A stretch of 36,676 nucleotides of DNA, from contig JARGSG010000153.1 in assembly GCA_030374805.1 (NCBI GenBank), positions 1 through 36,676 on the forward strand, given 5' to 3'. The stretch comes from Gracilaria gracilis. Taxonomy: Eukaryota; Rhodophyta; Florideophyceae; Gracilariales; Gracilariaceae. The notes beneath the pieces were generated by a model that did no database searches, was not told the origin of the DNA, and saw only the letters and a list, made by a program, of their open reading frames with translations. The translations under genes and the position numbers were made by a program. This document shows, in pieces, positions 26,276 to 36,023 of this stretch (position 1 is the first letter of the stretch; each line of letters starts with the position of its first letter).

Positions 26276-28171
26276 CTAATCATCCTCGTCATCGTTCCAA
26301 CGATGCCTGTCAGCCGTTACAACTTGTCCGTTATGAATTTGCAACAAGTCATCGCGCTGCGTGGTGCGCGTGCCACGTTTTTGATTTTTCCAAAAATCAT
26401 GCCAAAACGTGGTGTAAATTTGAATCTGACGCTTTCGGCTTATGCGAGTATTGGCCCTCTTAGCGATCCGTTTTCCTGGGCGGCCGTGCGCACCTTGCTT
26501 TAAGTCTGCAGACTTATAACAATATGGTATGGCACTGATGACATGGCGGCTGACACTGTCGCCCCGCAAGTACAGCAGGACACGTGGCCATTTCCCTCGG
26601 ATTCCATGACGTGGCAATTGGCATTCCAGCCAGTTTTCCAGCTGGCGCCAATAAGCCTTCAGTTGTGGGTGGAATCGACACTTCACCAGATCTCCAAAAG
26701 GCGGGTCCTTCGGAGTGGCTCGTTCGAGGTATTTCGCCCTGTCACGGTAGCTGACATAGTCCAGCGCGGCACGTAGATACTTTCCAGTGTATCCTCGCTG
26801 TGCCAGCATCCGGAATAGCCGAGCCACCTTGGCCTTCCACGTACGTTCATCACTGGTGTTGCGGAGATATCGAATCATTTCTCCTTTGACTATACCGGTG
26901 AACGTATGCGTGGGATGGTTGGATTTGCCGTGGAGATACAGGAACTTGGAGATGGGCTTGGTGTACACCCGTATATCCACAATGTTGTGGAAGAAGAACC
27001 TCCGTCCTTTGTGTATCTCCAGGTCCAGGTAGACTGCCTTCTTGTTACTGATATCCCAAGTCATACGCAGGTTAGAACAAGTGTTCAGCCTTTGCATGAG
27101 GTTGTCAGCAGTCTCCCTGTCCCGAGTAATTACCAGTCCATCATCAATGTAACGACGATTTATGATAACTCCTCTGACAAATTCCTTGAAGATCCTTCGG
27201 AACTTATAGAACAAGTAAAGGTTAGCGAAGGCAGGGGCTACTGCTGTCCCTGTCGCCGTTCCAATTACCTGCCTATGTACCCCATGTCCATCAAAAACAT
27301 AGTTGTGATTCATGATGAACTGTAGCACTCGACACCAAAAGCCATTGTTAGCCATGAACACTTTGGGTAGTTCACGGACCAACACTCGAATGGCGTCCTT
27401 GATGTCGATTGTGGGGTAACACCTTTCCACGTCATATGTCAGGAAGACACAGTCCGAGGGTAGGCGTATATGTTCCAATTGCCGTACGGTCTGCCAGCTA
27501 TTCACTGAAATGGCTGGTATCTTGAGCACCTCTTTGTTGAGGAGGGCACTCAATTGTCTAGACAGACCACCTGTGATATATGAATGTGAGGCGGTGATCG
27601 GTCTAGACTTGACCGTCGGCTTGTGGATCTTCGGTAGTACATAGAAGGGGGCTGGTTCCTTGGCGCTCTCGGCATACTTCATCATTTTCTTGATGTACCG
27701 AGGCTTCTGGAAGCATATGTCAAGGATCATCTTGAGGTTACTGAGGAGCCCTTCATGGGGGAAGGAACTGACCTCAGAGAATGCACCCTCGTGAATCTCC
27801 TTATGCACCAAGTCGTCATAGAACTCGCGACTCATTAGCGTGAGCCCGAGGTTCTTATCTGCTGCTTTGACGACCCAACCCATCTTCTTGATGTACTTGA
27901 TTCCTCGCATCAATGTGAGATGCAAGGAGGGAGGTCGCTCAATCCCCATACGTGTGACTTGTCTCTCAATCTTTCCTTTCACACGTATGTTGGTTGGGAT
28001 GTCGACTCTCCCTGGCCCCTTTCCTAAAGCCTTGAACACTTGATCCACTGTGTCTTGAAGACAAACTTTCAGCGGTGTTCTAAGAACGAAGCCACCACCG
28101 ACAGACAGTACCTTCTTGACTTCATATGGTACGTCCTTGTCGTTGATTCCAACCGGTGGGTTGTACTTCAT
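26276..28171 (-). CDS. PLE reverse transcriptase (ORF2), unit 7
   Basis: Intact 631 aa, identical to unit 5. Confidence 0.95.
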   Translation of the reverse strand: MKYNPPVGINDKDVPYEVKKVLSVGGGFVLRTPLKVCLQDTVDQVFKALGKGPGRVDIPTNIRVKGKIERQVTRMGIERPPSLHLTLMRGIKYIKKMGWVVKAADKNLGLTLMSREFYDDLVHKEIHEGAFSEVSSFPHEGLLSNLKMILDICFQKPRYIKKMMKYAESAKEPAPFYVLPKIHKPTVKSRPITASHSYITGGLSRQLSALLNKEVLKIPAISVNSWQTVRQLEHIRLPSDCVFLTYDVERCYPTIDIKDAIRVLVRELPKVFMANNGFWCRVLQFIMNHNYVFDGHGVHRQVIGTATGTAVAPAFANLYLFYKFRRIFKEFVRGVIINRRYIDDGLVITRDRETADNLMQRLNTCSNLRMTWDISNKKAVYLDLEIHKGRRFFFHNIVDIRVYTKPISKFLYLHGKSNHPTHTFTGIVKGEMIRYLRNTSDERTWKAKVARLFRMLAQRGYTGKYLRAALDYVSYRDRAKYLERATPKDPPFGDLVKCRFHPQLKAYWRQLENWLECQLPRHGIRGKWPRVLLYLRGDSVSRHVISAIPYCYKSADLKQGAHGRPGKRIAKRANTRISRKRQIQIYTTFWHDFWKNQKRGTRTTQRDDLLQIHNGQVVTADRHRWNDDEDD

Positions 28172-28215
28172 TTCTTGAGACTTGAAGGAATGGGGTTTCC
28201 TAGGCCGTGAACGGT

Positions 28216-29103
28216 TTAATTTTGCTTGGCGCCCCGTCCGGCGGCGCCTTGCTTCCCGTTTTTTGGCTTCGGCTTTCCTTTGGTCTTCGCTTTCCCCTGC
28301 TTACCCTTACCAGCTTTAGGTTTGGGCTTACCACCCTGGGGTTTGGGGGTCTTGGGGGGGATATAAGAAGTCTTAAGGGATTTGATATCCTTCTTAAGCG
28401 CCTGGATCTCCTTCCGCAGCCGATCGACCCCTTGCGGGGCCTCCTCTTCATCGGCCTCGGCAGCGGATCTCTTCAGGAGACCGGCATTCTTCTTCTCATT
28501 ATCCACGAAATTACCAAAGGAGCTCTTAAGTTCGGTCTGAAGCCGGGCTTTCTCAAGTGATGTCAAGAGAAGTTCCTTATAACGTTCAAGAAGTGGAGGC
28601 ATCTGCGACTTTGTCATTTGATGAACGACATTGTACGCTTCCATGAGGGATTCCTCCAACTTCTCAACGGCTTCAGCAAAAAGATCTTTCCTCTCGCCTG
28701 CTATGGACTTCAGGTCCTGTGCTCTGGCTTTGACGACGAGGTCGAGTGTCTGTGTGGCGAACGACTCGGCTAGATCCTTGAACTTGGAGCTGAATTCATC
28801 AACCTGGGAGCTGGGTAGTTGTGGCATACGAGGCACGACAATAGACTTGGGGAGCGTCTGGTTGTCTTGATGCTTCATCAGCTCATCCAGGATGATGCTT
28901 CTGCGGGCGATCTTCTCATCCATCACTTGAATCTTCTTGCGATAAGGAGCGAAGACTTGATTCAAGTGAGGCTTCACAAGGTCGAAGAGCTCATCGTCGG
29001 TATACTCCGGCTGTTCAGCCTCGGGTGGAGTTTCTTCGACTTGTTCGATGGCTTCAACTTCTTCGACCTGTTCCTCTGGCGTCTGGCGAGTACGACGAGG
29101 CAT
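28216..29103 (-). CDS. PLE ORF1, unit 7
   Basis: Intact 295 aa from ATG at 29103. Confidence 0.86.
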   Translation of the reverse strand: MPRRTRQTPEEQVEEVEAIEQVEETPPEAEQPEYTDDELFDLVKPHLNQVFAPYRKKIQVMDEKIARRSIILDELMKHQDNQTLPKSIVVPRMPQLPSSQVDEFSSKFKDLAESFATQTLDLVVKARAQDLKSIAGERKDLFAEAVEKLEESLMEAYNVVHQMTKSQMPPLLERYKELLLTSLEKARLQTELKSSFGNFVDNEKKNAGLLKRSAAEADEEEAPQGVDRLRKEIQALKKDIKSLKTSYIPPKTPKPQGGKPKPKAGKGKQGKAKTKGKPKPKNGKQGAAGRGAKQN

Positions 29104-29145
29104 GGTGAAGAGAGATATGATCGGCGACGGCAACTACCCCGCGAA

Positions 29146-29161
29146 GGTTTAGGGGTTTTGG
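29146..29161 (-). other. Telomere-template-like motif, unit 8
   Basis: Identical motif. Confidence 0.65.
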
Positions 29162-29307
29162 TTGAATAACTGCGTTGAGGGTGTGCAGCGTCGCGCAGAA
29201 TGAAAGGGAGGGGGGGGGGAGAGAGACGGCTTAAAGACTAGAGAGTCTTCGGAAAGGGAGGGGGAAAGGGAGGGGAGGGGAGAGGGGAAGGGAGGGAGAG
29301 AAAGGTT

Positions 29308-29343
29308 GGCAGAGCGCTTTCGTCTTTACGACTCTTCAGTGCC
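29308..29343 (-). ncRNA. Hammerhead ribozyme, unit 8
   Basis: Identical core and stems; precedes unit 7 ORF1. Confidence 0.87.
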
Positions 29344-29395
29344 CGATGGTGGGATGAGGAGGAGAGAAGGAGACCGGAGGGGAGTCCGGGGCCCC

Positions 29396-29486
29396 TTATA
29401 TAGCCTCCAAATACCCTAGCACTGCTCTACTCTTCTACATTGCACGTGTATATGCACGTGTATACTGTACGTGTATAGTGCACGTG
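29396..29486 (-). promoter_or_regulatory. TATA box and E-boxes upstream of unit 7 ORF1, third box mutated
   Basis: CTATATAA at 29396-29403; box 3 is TACGTG as in units 6 and 10. Confidence 0.7.
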
Positions 29487-29525
29487 TATCGCGTAACCTA
29501 CTTACCGTTGTACGTAACTAGACAA

Positions 29526-31421
29526 CTAATCATCCTCGTCATCGTTCCAACGATGCCTGTCAGCCGTTACAACTTGTCCGTTATGAATTTGCAACAAGTC
29601 ATCGCGCTGCGTGGTGCGCGTGCCACGTTTTTGATTTTTCCAAAAATCATGCCAAAACGTGGTGTAAATTTGAATCTGACGCTTTCGGCTTATGCGAGTA
29701 TTGGCCCTCTTAGCGATCCGTTTTCCTGGGCGGCCGTGCGCACCTTGCTTTAAGTCTGCAGACTTATAACAATATGGTATGGCACTGATGACATGGCGGC
29801 TGACACTGTCGCCCCGCAAGTACAGCAGGACACGTGGCCATTTCCCTCGGATTCCATGACGTGGCAATTGGCATTCCAGCCAGTTTTCCAGCTGGCGCCA
29901 ATAAGCCTTCAGTTGTGGGTGGAATCGACACTTCACCAGATCTCCAAAAGGCGGGTCCTTCGGAGTGGCTCGTTCGAGGTATTTCGCCCTGTCACGGTAG
30001 CTGACATAGTCCAGCGCGGCACGTAGATACTTTCCAGTGTATCCTCGCTGTGCCAGCATCCGGAATAGCCGAGCCACCTTGGCCTTCCACGTACGTTCAT
30101 CACTGGTGTTGCGGAGATATCGAATCATTTCTCCTTTGACTATACCGGTGAACGTATGCGTGGGATGGTTGGATTTGCCGTGGAGATACAGGAACTTGGA
30201 GATGGGCTTGGTGTACACCCGTATATCCACAATGTTGTGGAAGAAGAACCTCCGTCCTTTGTGTATCTCCAGGTCCAGGTAGACTGCCTTCTTGTTACTG
30301 ATATCCCAAGTCATACGCAGGTTAGAACAAGTGTTCAGCCTTTGCATGAGGTTGTCAGCAGTCTCCCTGTCCCGAGTAATTACCAGTCCATCATCAATGT
30401 AACGACGATTTATGATAACTCCTCTGACAAATTCCTTGAAGATCCTTCGGAACTTATAGAACAAGTAAAGGTTAGCGAAGGCAGGGGCTACTGCTGTCCC
30501 TGTCGCCGTTCCAATTACCTGCCTATGTACCCCATGTCCATCAAAAACATAGTTGTGATTCATGATGAACTGTAGCACTCGACACCAAAAGCCATTGTTA
30601 GCCATGAACACTTTGGGTAGTTCACGGACCAACACTCGAATGGCGTCCTTGATGTCGATTGTGGGGTAACACCTTTCCACGTCATATGTCAGGAAGACAC
30701 AGTCCGAGGGTAGGCGTATATGTTCCAATTGCCGTACGGTCTGCCAGCTATTCACTGAAATGGCTGGTATCTTGAGCACCTCTTTGTTGAGGAGGGCACT
30801 CAATTGTCTAGACAGACCACCTGTGATATATGAATGTGAGGCGGTGATCGGTCTAGACTTGACCGTCGGCTTGTGGATCTTCGGTAGTACATAGAAGGGG
30901 GCTGGTTCCTTGGCGCTCTCGGCATACTTCATCATTTTCTTGATGTACCGAGGCTTCTGGAAGCATATGTCAAGGATCATCTTGAGGTTACTGAGGAGCC
31001 CTTCATGGGGGAAGGAACTGACCTCAGAGAATGCACCCTCGTGAATCTCCTTATGCACCAAGTCGTCATAGAACTCGCGACTCATTAGCGTGAGCCCGAG
31101 GTTCTTATCTGCTGCTTTGACGACCCAACCCATCTTCTTGATGTACTTGATTCCTCGCATCAATGTGAGATGCAAGGAGGGAGGTCGCTCAATCCCCATA
31201 CGTGTGACTTGTCTCTCAATCTTTCCTTTCACACGTATGTTGGTTGGGATGTCGACTCTCCCTGGCCCCTTTCCTAAAGCCTTGAACACTTGATCCACTG
31301 TGTCTTGAAGACAAACTTTCAGCGGTGTTCTAAGAACGAAGCCACCACCGACAGACAGTACCTTCTTGACTTCATATGGTACGTCCTTGTCGTTGATTCC
31401 AACCGGTGGGTTGTACTTCAT
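29526..31421 (-). CDS. PLE reverse transcriptase (ORF2), unit 8
   Basis: Intact 631 aa, identical to unit 5. Confidence 0.95.
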   Translation of the reverse strand: MKYNPPVGINDKDVPYEVKKVLSVGGGFVLRTPLKVCLQDTVDQVFKALGKGPGRVDIPTNIRVKGKIERQVTRMGIERPPSLHLTLMRGIKYIKKMGWVVKAADKNLGLTLMSREFYDDLVHKEIHEGAFSEVSSFPHEGLLSNLKMILDICFQKPRYIKKMMKYAESAKEPAPFYVLPKIHKPTVKSRPITASHSYITGGLSRQLSALLNKEVLKIPAISVNSWQTVRQLEHIRLPSDCVFLTYDVERCYPTIDIKDAIRVLVRELPKVFMANNGFWCRVLQFIMNHNYVFDGHGVHRQVIGTATGTAVAPAFANLYLFYKFRRIFKEFVRGVIINRRYIDDGLVITRDRETADNLMQRLNTCSNLRMTWDISNKKAVYLDLEIHKGRRFFFHNIVDIRVYTKPISKFLYLHGKSNHPTHTFTGIVKGEMIRYLRNTSDERTWKAKVARLFRMLAQRGYTGKYLRAALDYVSYRDRAKYLERATPKDPPFGDLVKCRFHPQLKAYWRQLENWLECQLPRHGIRGKWPRVLLYLRGDSVSRHVISAIPYCYKSADLKQGAHGRPGKRIAKRANTRISRKRQIQIYTTFWHDFWKNQKRGTRTTQRDDLLQIHNGQVVTADRHRWNDDEDD

Positions 31422-31465
31422 TTCTTGAGACTTGAAGGAATGGGGTTTCCTAGGCCGTGAACGGT

Positions 31466-32353
31466 TTAATTTTGCTTGGCGCCCCGTCCGGCGGCGCCTT
31501 GCTTCCCGTTTTTTGGCTTCGGCTTTCCTTTGGTCTTCGCTTTCCCCTGCTTACCCTTACCAGCTTTAGGTTTGGGCTTACCACCCTGGGGTTTGGGGGT
31601 CTTGGGGGGGATATAAGAAGTCTTAAGGGATTTGATATCCTTCTTAAGCGCCTGGATCTCCTTCCGCAGCCGATCGACCCCTTGCGGGGCCTCCTCTTCA
31701 TCGGCCTCGGCAGCGGATCTCTTCAGGAGACCGGCATTCTTCTTCTCATTATCCACGAAATTACCAAAGGAGCTCTTAAGTTCGGTCTGAAGCCGGGCTT
31801 TCTCAAGTGATGTCAAGAGAAGTTCCTTATAACGTTCAAGAAGTGGAGGCATCTGCGACTTTGTCATTTGATGAACGACATTGTACGCTTCCATGAGGGA
31901 TTCCTCCAACTTCTCAACGGCTTCAGCAAAAAGATCTTTCCTCTCGCCTGCTATGGACTTCAGGTCCTGTGCTCTGGCTTTGACGACGAGGTCGAGTGTC
32001 TGTGTGGCGAACGACTCGGCTAGATCCTTGAACTTGGAGCTGAATTCATCAACCTGGGAGCTGGGTAGTTGTGGCATACGAGGCACGACAATAGACTTGG
32101 GGAGCGTCTGGTTGTCTTGATGCTTCATCAGCTCATCCAGGATGATGCTTCTGCGGGCGATCTTCTCATCCATCACTTGAATCTTCTTGCGATAAGGAGC
32201 GAAGACTTGATTCAAGTGAGGCTTCACAAGGTCGAAGAGCTCATCGTCGGTATACTCCGGCTGTTCAGCCTCGGGTGGAGTTTCTTCGACTTGTTCGATG
32301 GCTTCAACTTCTTCGACCTGTTCCTCTGGCGTCTGGCGAGTACGACGAGGCAT
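31466..32353 (-). CDS. PLE ORF1, unit 8
   Basis: Intact 295 aa from ATG at 32353. Confidence 0.86.
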   Translation of the reverse strand: MPRRTRQTPEEQVEEVEAIEQVEETPPEAEQPEYTDDELFDLVKPHLNQVFAPYRKKIQVMDEKIARRSIILDELMKHQDNQTLPKSIVVPRMPQLPSSQVDEFSSKFKDLAESFATQTLDLVVKARAQDLKSIAGERKDLFAEAVEKLEESLMEAYNVVHQMTKSQMPPLLERYKELLLTSLEKARLQTELKSSFGNFVDNEKKNAGLLKRSAAEADEEEAPQGVDRLRKEIQALKKDIKSLKTSYIPPKTPKPQGGKPKPKAGKGKQGKAKTKGKPKPKNGKQGAAGRGAKQN

Positions 32354-32395
32354 GGTGAAGAGAGATATGATCGGCGACGGCAACTACCCCGCGAA

Positions 32396-32411
32396 GGTTT
32401 AGGGGTTTTGG
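32396..32411 (-). other. Telomere-template-like motif, unit 9
   Basis: Identical motif. Confidence 0.65.
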
Positions 32412-32556
32412 TTGAATAACTGCGTTGAGGGTGTGCAGCGTCGCGCAGAATGAAAGGGAGGGGGGGGGAGAGAGACGGCTTAAAGACTAGAGAGTCTTCG
32501 GAAAGGGAGGGGGAAAGGGAGGGGAGGGGAGAGGGGAAGGGAGGGAGAGAAAGGTT

Positions 32557-32592
32557 GGCAGAGCGCTTTCGTCTTTACGACTCTTCAGTGCC
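32557..32592 (-). ncRNA. Hammerhead ribozyme, unit 9
   Basis: Identical core and stems; precedes unit 8 ORF1. Confidence 0.87.
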
Positions 32593-32644
32593 CGATGGTG
32601 GGATGAGGAGGAGAGAAGGAGACCGGAGGGGAGTCCGGGGCCCC

Positions 32645-32735
32645 TTATATAGCCTCCAAATACCCTAGCACTGCTCTACTCTTCTACATTGCACGTGTAT
32701 ATGCACGTGTATACTGCACGTGTATAGTGCACGTG
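32645..32735 (-). promoter_or_regulatory. TATA box and four E-boxes upstream of unit 8 ORF1
   Basis: CTATATAA at 32645-32652; all four boxes are CACGTG. Confidence 0.7.
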
Positions 32736-32774
32736 TATCGCGTAACCTACTTACCGTTGTACGTAACTAGACAA

Positions 32775-34670
32775 CTAATCATCCTCGTCATCGTTCCAAC
32801 GATGCCTGTCAGCCGTTACAACTTGTCCGTTATGAATTTGCAACAAGTCATCGCGCTGCGTGGTGCGCGTGCCACGTTTTTGATTTTTCCAAAAATCATG
32901 CCAAAACGTGGTGTAAATTTGAATCTGACGCTTTCGGCTTATGCGAGTATTGGCCCTCTTAGCGATCCGTTTTCCTGGGCGGCCGTGCGCACCTTGCTTT
33001 AAGTCTGCAGACTTATAACAATATGGTATGGCACTGATGACATGGCGGCTGACACTGTCGCCCCGCAAGTACAGCAGGACACGTGGCCATTTCCCTCGGA
33101 TTCCATGACGTGGCAATTGGCATTCCAGCCAGTTTTCCAGCTGGCGCCAATAAGCCTTCAGTTGTGGGTGGAATCGACACTTCACCAGATCTCCAAAAGG
33201 CGGGTCCTTCGGAGTGGCTCGTTCGAGGTATTTCGCCCTGTCACGGTAGCTGACATAGTCCAGCGCGGCACGTAGATACTTTCCAGTGTATCCTCGCTGT
33301 GCCAGCATCCGGAATAGCCGAGCCACCTTGGCCTTCCACGTACGTTCATCACTGGTGTTGCGGAGATATCGAATCATTTCTCCTTTGACTATACCGGTGA
33401 ACGTATGCGTGGGATGGTTGGATTTGCCGTGGAGATACAGGAACTTGGAGATGGGCTTGGTGTACACCCGTATATCCACAATGTTGTGGAAGAAGAACCT
33501 CCGTCCTTTGTGTATCTCCAGGTCCAGGTAGACTGCCTTCTTGTTACTGATATCCCAAGTCATACGCAGGTTAGAACAAGTGTTCAGCCTTTGCATGAGG
33601 TTGTCAGCAGTCTCCCTGTCCCGAGTAATTACCAGTCCATCATCAATGTAACGACGATTTATGATAACTCCTCTGACAAATTCCTTGAAGATCCTTCGGA
33701 ACTTATAGAACAAGTAAAGGTTAGCGAAGGCAGGGGCTACTGCTGTCCCTGTCGCCGTTCCAATTACCTGCCTATGTACCCCATGTCCATCAAAAACATA
33801 GTTGTGATTCATGATGAACTGTAGCACTCGACACCAAAAGCCATTGTTAGCCATGAACACTTTGGGTAGTTCACGGACCAACACTCGAATGGCGTCCTTG
33901 ATGTCGATTGTGGGGTAACACCTTTCCACGTCATATGTCAGGAAGACACAGTCCGAGGGTAGGCGTATATGTTCCAATTGCCGTACGGTCTGCCAGCTAT
34001 TCACTGAAATGGCTGGTATCTTGAGCACCTCTTTGTTGAGGAGGGCACTCAATTGTCTAGACAGACCACCTGTGATATATGAATGTGAGGCGGTGATCGG
34101 TCTAGACTTGACCGTCGGCTTGTGGATCTTCGGTAGTACATAGAAGGGGGCTGGTTCCTTGGCGCTCTCGGCATACTTCATCATTTTCTTGATGTACCGA
34201 GGCTTCTGGAAGCATATGTCAAGGATCATCTTGAGGTTACTGAGGAGCCCTTCATGGGGGAAGGAACTGACCTCAGAGAATGCACCCTCGTGAATCTCCT
34301 TATGCACCAAGTCGTCATAGAACTCGCGACTCATTAGCGTGAGCCCGAGGTTCTTATCTGCTGCTTTGACGACCCAACCCATCTTCTTGATGTACTTGAT
34401 TCCTCGCATCAATGTGAGATGCAAGGAGGGAGGTCGCTCAATCCCCATACGTGTGACTTGTCTCTCAATCTTTCCTTTCACACGTATGTTGGTTGGGATG
34501 TCGACTCTCCCTGGCCCCTTTCCTAAAGCCTTGAACACTTGATCCACTGTGTCTTGAAGACAAACTTTCAGCGGTGTTCTAAGAACGAAGCCACCACCGA
34601 CAGACAGTACCTTCTTGACTTCATATGGTACGTCCTTGTCGTTGATTCCAACCGGTGGGTTGTACTTCAT
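32775..34670 (-). CDS. PLE reverse transcriptase (ORF2), unit 9
   Basis: Intact 631 aa, identical to unit 5. Confidence 0.95.
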   Translation of the reverse strand: MKYNPPVGINDKDVPYEVKKVLSVGGGFVLRTPLKVCLQDTVDQVFKALGKGPGRVDIPTNIRVKGKIERQVTRMGIERPPSLHLTLMRGIKYIKKMGWVVKAADKNLGLTLMSREFYDDLVHKEIHEGAFSEVSSFPHEGLLSNLKMILDICFQKPRYIKKMMKYAESAKEPAPFYVLPKIHKPTVKSRPITASHSYITGGLSRQLSALLNKEVLKIPAISVNSWQTVRQLEHIRLPSDCVFLTYDVERCYPTIDIKDAIRVLVRELPKVFMANNGFWCRVLQFIMNHNYVFDGHGVHRQVIGTATGTAVAPAFANLYLFYKFRRIFKEFVRGVIINRRYIDDGLVITRDRETADNLMQRLNTCSNLRMTWDISNKKAVYLDLEIHKGRRFFFHNIVDIRVYTKPISKFLYLHGKSNHPTHTFTGIVKGEMIRYLRNTSDERTWKAKVARLFRMLAQRGYTGKYLRAALDYVSYRDRAKYLERATPKDPPFGDLVKCRFHPQLKAYWRQLENWLECQLPRHGIRGKWPRVLLYLRGDSVSRHVISAIPYCYKSADLKQGAHGRPGKRIAKRANTRISRKRQIQIYTTFWHDFWKNQKRGTRTTQRDDLLQIHNGQVVTADRHRWNDDEDD

Positions 34671-34714
34671 TTCTTGAGACTTGAAGGAATGGGGTTTCCT
34701 AGGCCGTGAACGGT

Positions 34715-35602
34715 TTAATTTTGCTTGGCGCCCCGTCCGGCGGCGCCTTGCTTCCCGTTTTTTGGCTTCGGCTTTCCTTTGGTCTTCGCTTTCCCCTGCT
34801 TACCCTTACCAGCTTTAGGTTTGGGCTTACCACCCTGGGGTTTGGGGGTCTTGGGGGGGATATAAGAAGTCTTAAGGGATTTGATATCCTTCTTAAGCGC
34901 CTGGATCTCCTTCCGCAGCCGATCGACCCCTTGCGGGGCCTCCTCTTCATCGGCCTCGGCAGCGGATCTCTTCAGGAGACCGGCATTCTTCTTCTCATTA
35001 TCCACGAAATTACCAAAGGAGCTCTTAAGTTCGGTCTGAAGCCGGGCTTTCTCAAGTGATGTCAAGAGAAGTTCCTTATAACGTTCAAGAAGTGGAGGCA
35101 TCTGCGACTTTGTCATTTGATGAACGACATTGTACGCTTCCATGAGGGATTCCTCCAACTTCTCAACGGCTTCAGCAAAAAGATCTTTCCTCTCGCCTGC
35201 TATGGACTTCAGGTCCTGTGCTCTGGCTTTGACGACGAGGTCGAGTGTCTGTGTGGCGAACGACTCGGCTAGATCCTTGAACTTGGAGCTGAATTCATCA
35301 ACCTGGGAGCTGGGTAGTTGTGGCATACGAGGCACGACAATAGACTTGGGGAGCGTCTGGTTGTCTTGATGCTTCATCAGCTCATCCAGGATGATGCTTC
35401 TGCGGGCGATCTTCTCATCCATCACTTGAATCTTCTTGCGATAAGGAGCGAAGACTTGATTCAAGTGAGGCTTCACAAGGTCGAAGAGCTCATCGTCGGT
35501 ATACTCCGGCTGTTCAGCCTCGGGTGGAGTTTCTTCGACTTGTTCGATGGCTTCAACTTCTTCGACCTGTTCCTCTGGCGTCTGGCGAGTACGACGAGGC
35601 AT
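34715..35602 (-). CDS. PLE ORF1, unit 9
   Basis: Intact 295 aa from ATG at 35602. Confidence 0.86.
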   Translation of the reverse strand: MPRRTRQTPEEQVEEVEAIEQVEETPPEAEQPEYTDDELFDLVKPHLNQVFAPYRKKIQVMDEKIARRSIILDELMKHQDNQTLPKSIVVPRMPQLPSSQVDEFSSKFKDLAESFATQTLDLVVKARAQDLKSIAGERKDLFAEAVEKLEESLMEAYNVVHQMTKSQMPPLLERYKELLLTSLEKARLQTELKSSFGNFVDNEKKNAGLLKRSAAEADEEEAPQGVDRLRKEIQALKKDIKSLKTSYIPPKTPKPQGGKPKPKAGKGKQGKAKTKGKPKPKNGKQGAAGRGAKQN

Positions 35603-35644
35603 GGTGAAGAGAGATATGATCGGCGACGGCAACTACCCCGCGAA

Positions 35645-35660
35645 GGTTTAGGGGTTTTGG
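35645..35660 (-). other. Telomere-template-like motif, unit 10
   Basis: Identical motif. Confidence 0.65.
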
Positions 35661-35805
35661 TTGAATAACTGCGTTGAGGGTGTGCAGCGTCGCGCAGAAT
35701 GAAAGGGAGGGGGGGGGAGAGAGATGGCTTAAAGACTAGAGAGTCTTCGGAAAGGGAGGGGGAAAGGGAGGGGAGGGGAGAGGGGAAGGGAGGGAGAGAA
35801 AGGTT

Positions 35806-35841
35806 GGCAGAGCGCTTTCGTCTTTACGACTCTTCAGTGCC
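35806..35841 (-). ncRNA. Hammerhead ribozyme, unit 10
   Basis: Identical core and stems; precedes unit 9 ORF1. Confidence 0.87.
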
Positions 35842-35893
35842 CGATGGTGGGATGAGGAGGAGAGAAGGAGACCGGAGGGGAGTCCGGGGCCCC

Positions 35894-35984
35894 TTATATA
35901 GCCTCCAAATACCCTAGCACTGCTCTACTCTTCTACATTGCACGTGTATATGCACGTGTATACTGTACGTGTATAGTGCACGTG
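35894..35984 (-). promoter_or_regulatory. TATA box and E-boxes upstream of unit 9 ORF1, third box mutated
   Basis: CTATATAA at 35894-35901; box 3 is TACGTG. Confidence 0.7.
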
Positions 35985-36023
35985 TATCGCGTAACCTACT
36001 TACCGTTGTACGTAACTAGACAA

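Larger units (their letters stand above)
25896..29145 (-). mobile_element. PLE unit 7
   Basis: 3,250 bp; the extra base is in the leader G run (10 instead of 9). Both ORFs intact. Confidence 0.95.
29146..32395 (-). mobile_element. PLE unit 8
   Basis: 3,250 bp, leader G run of 10, third E-box TACGTG. Both ORFs intact. Confidence 0.95.
32396..35644 (-). mobile_element. PLE unit 9
   Basis: 3,249 bp, both ORFs intact, third E-box CACGTG. Confidence 0.95.
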
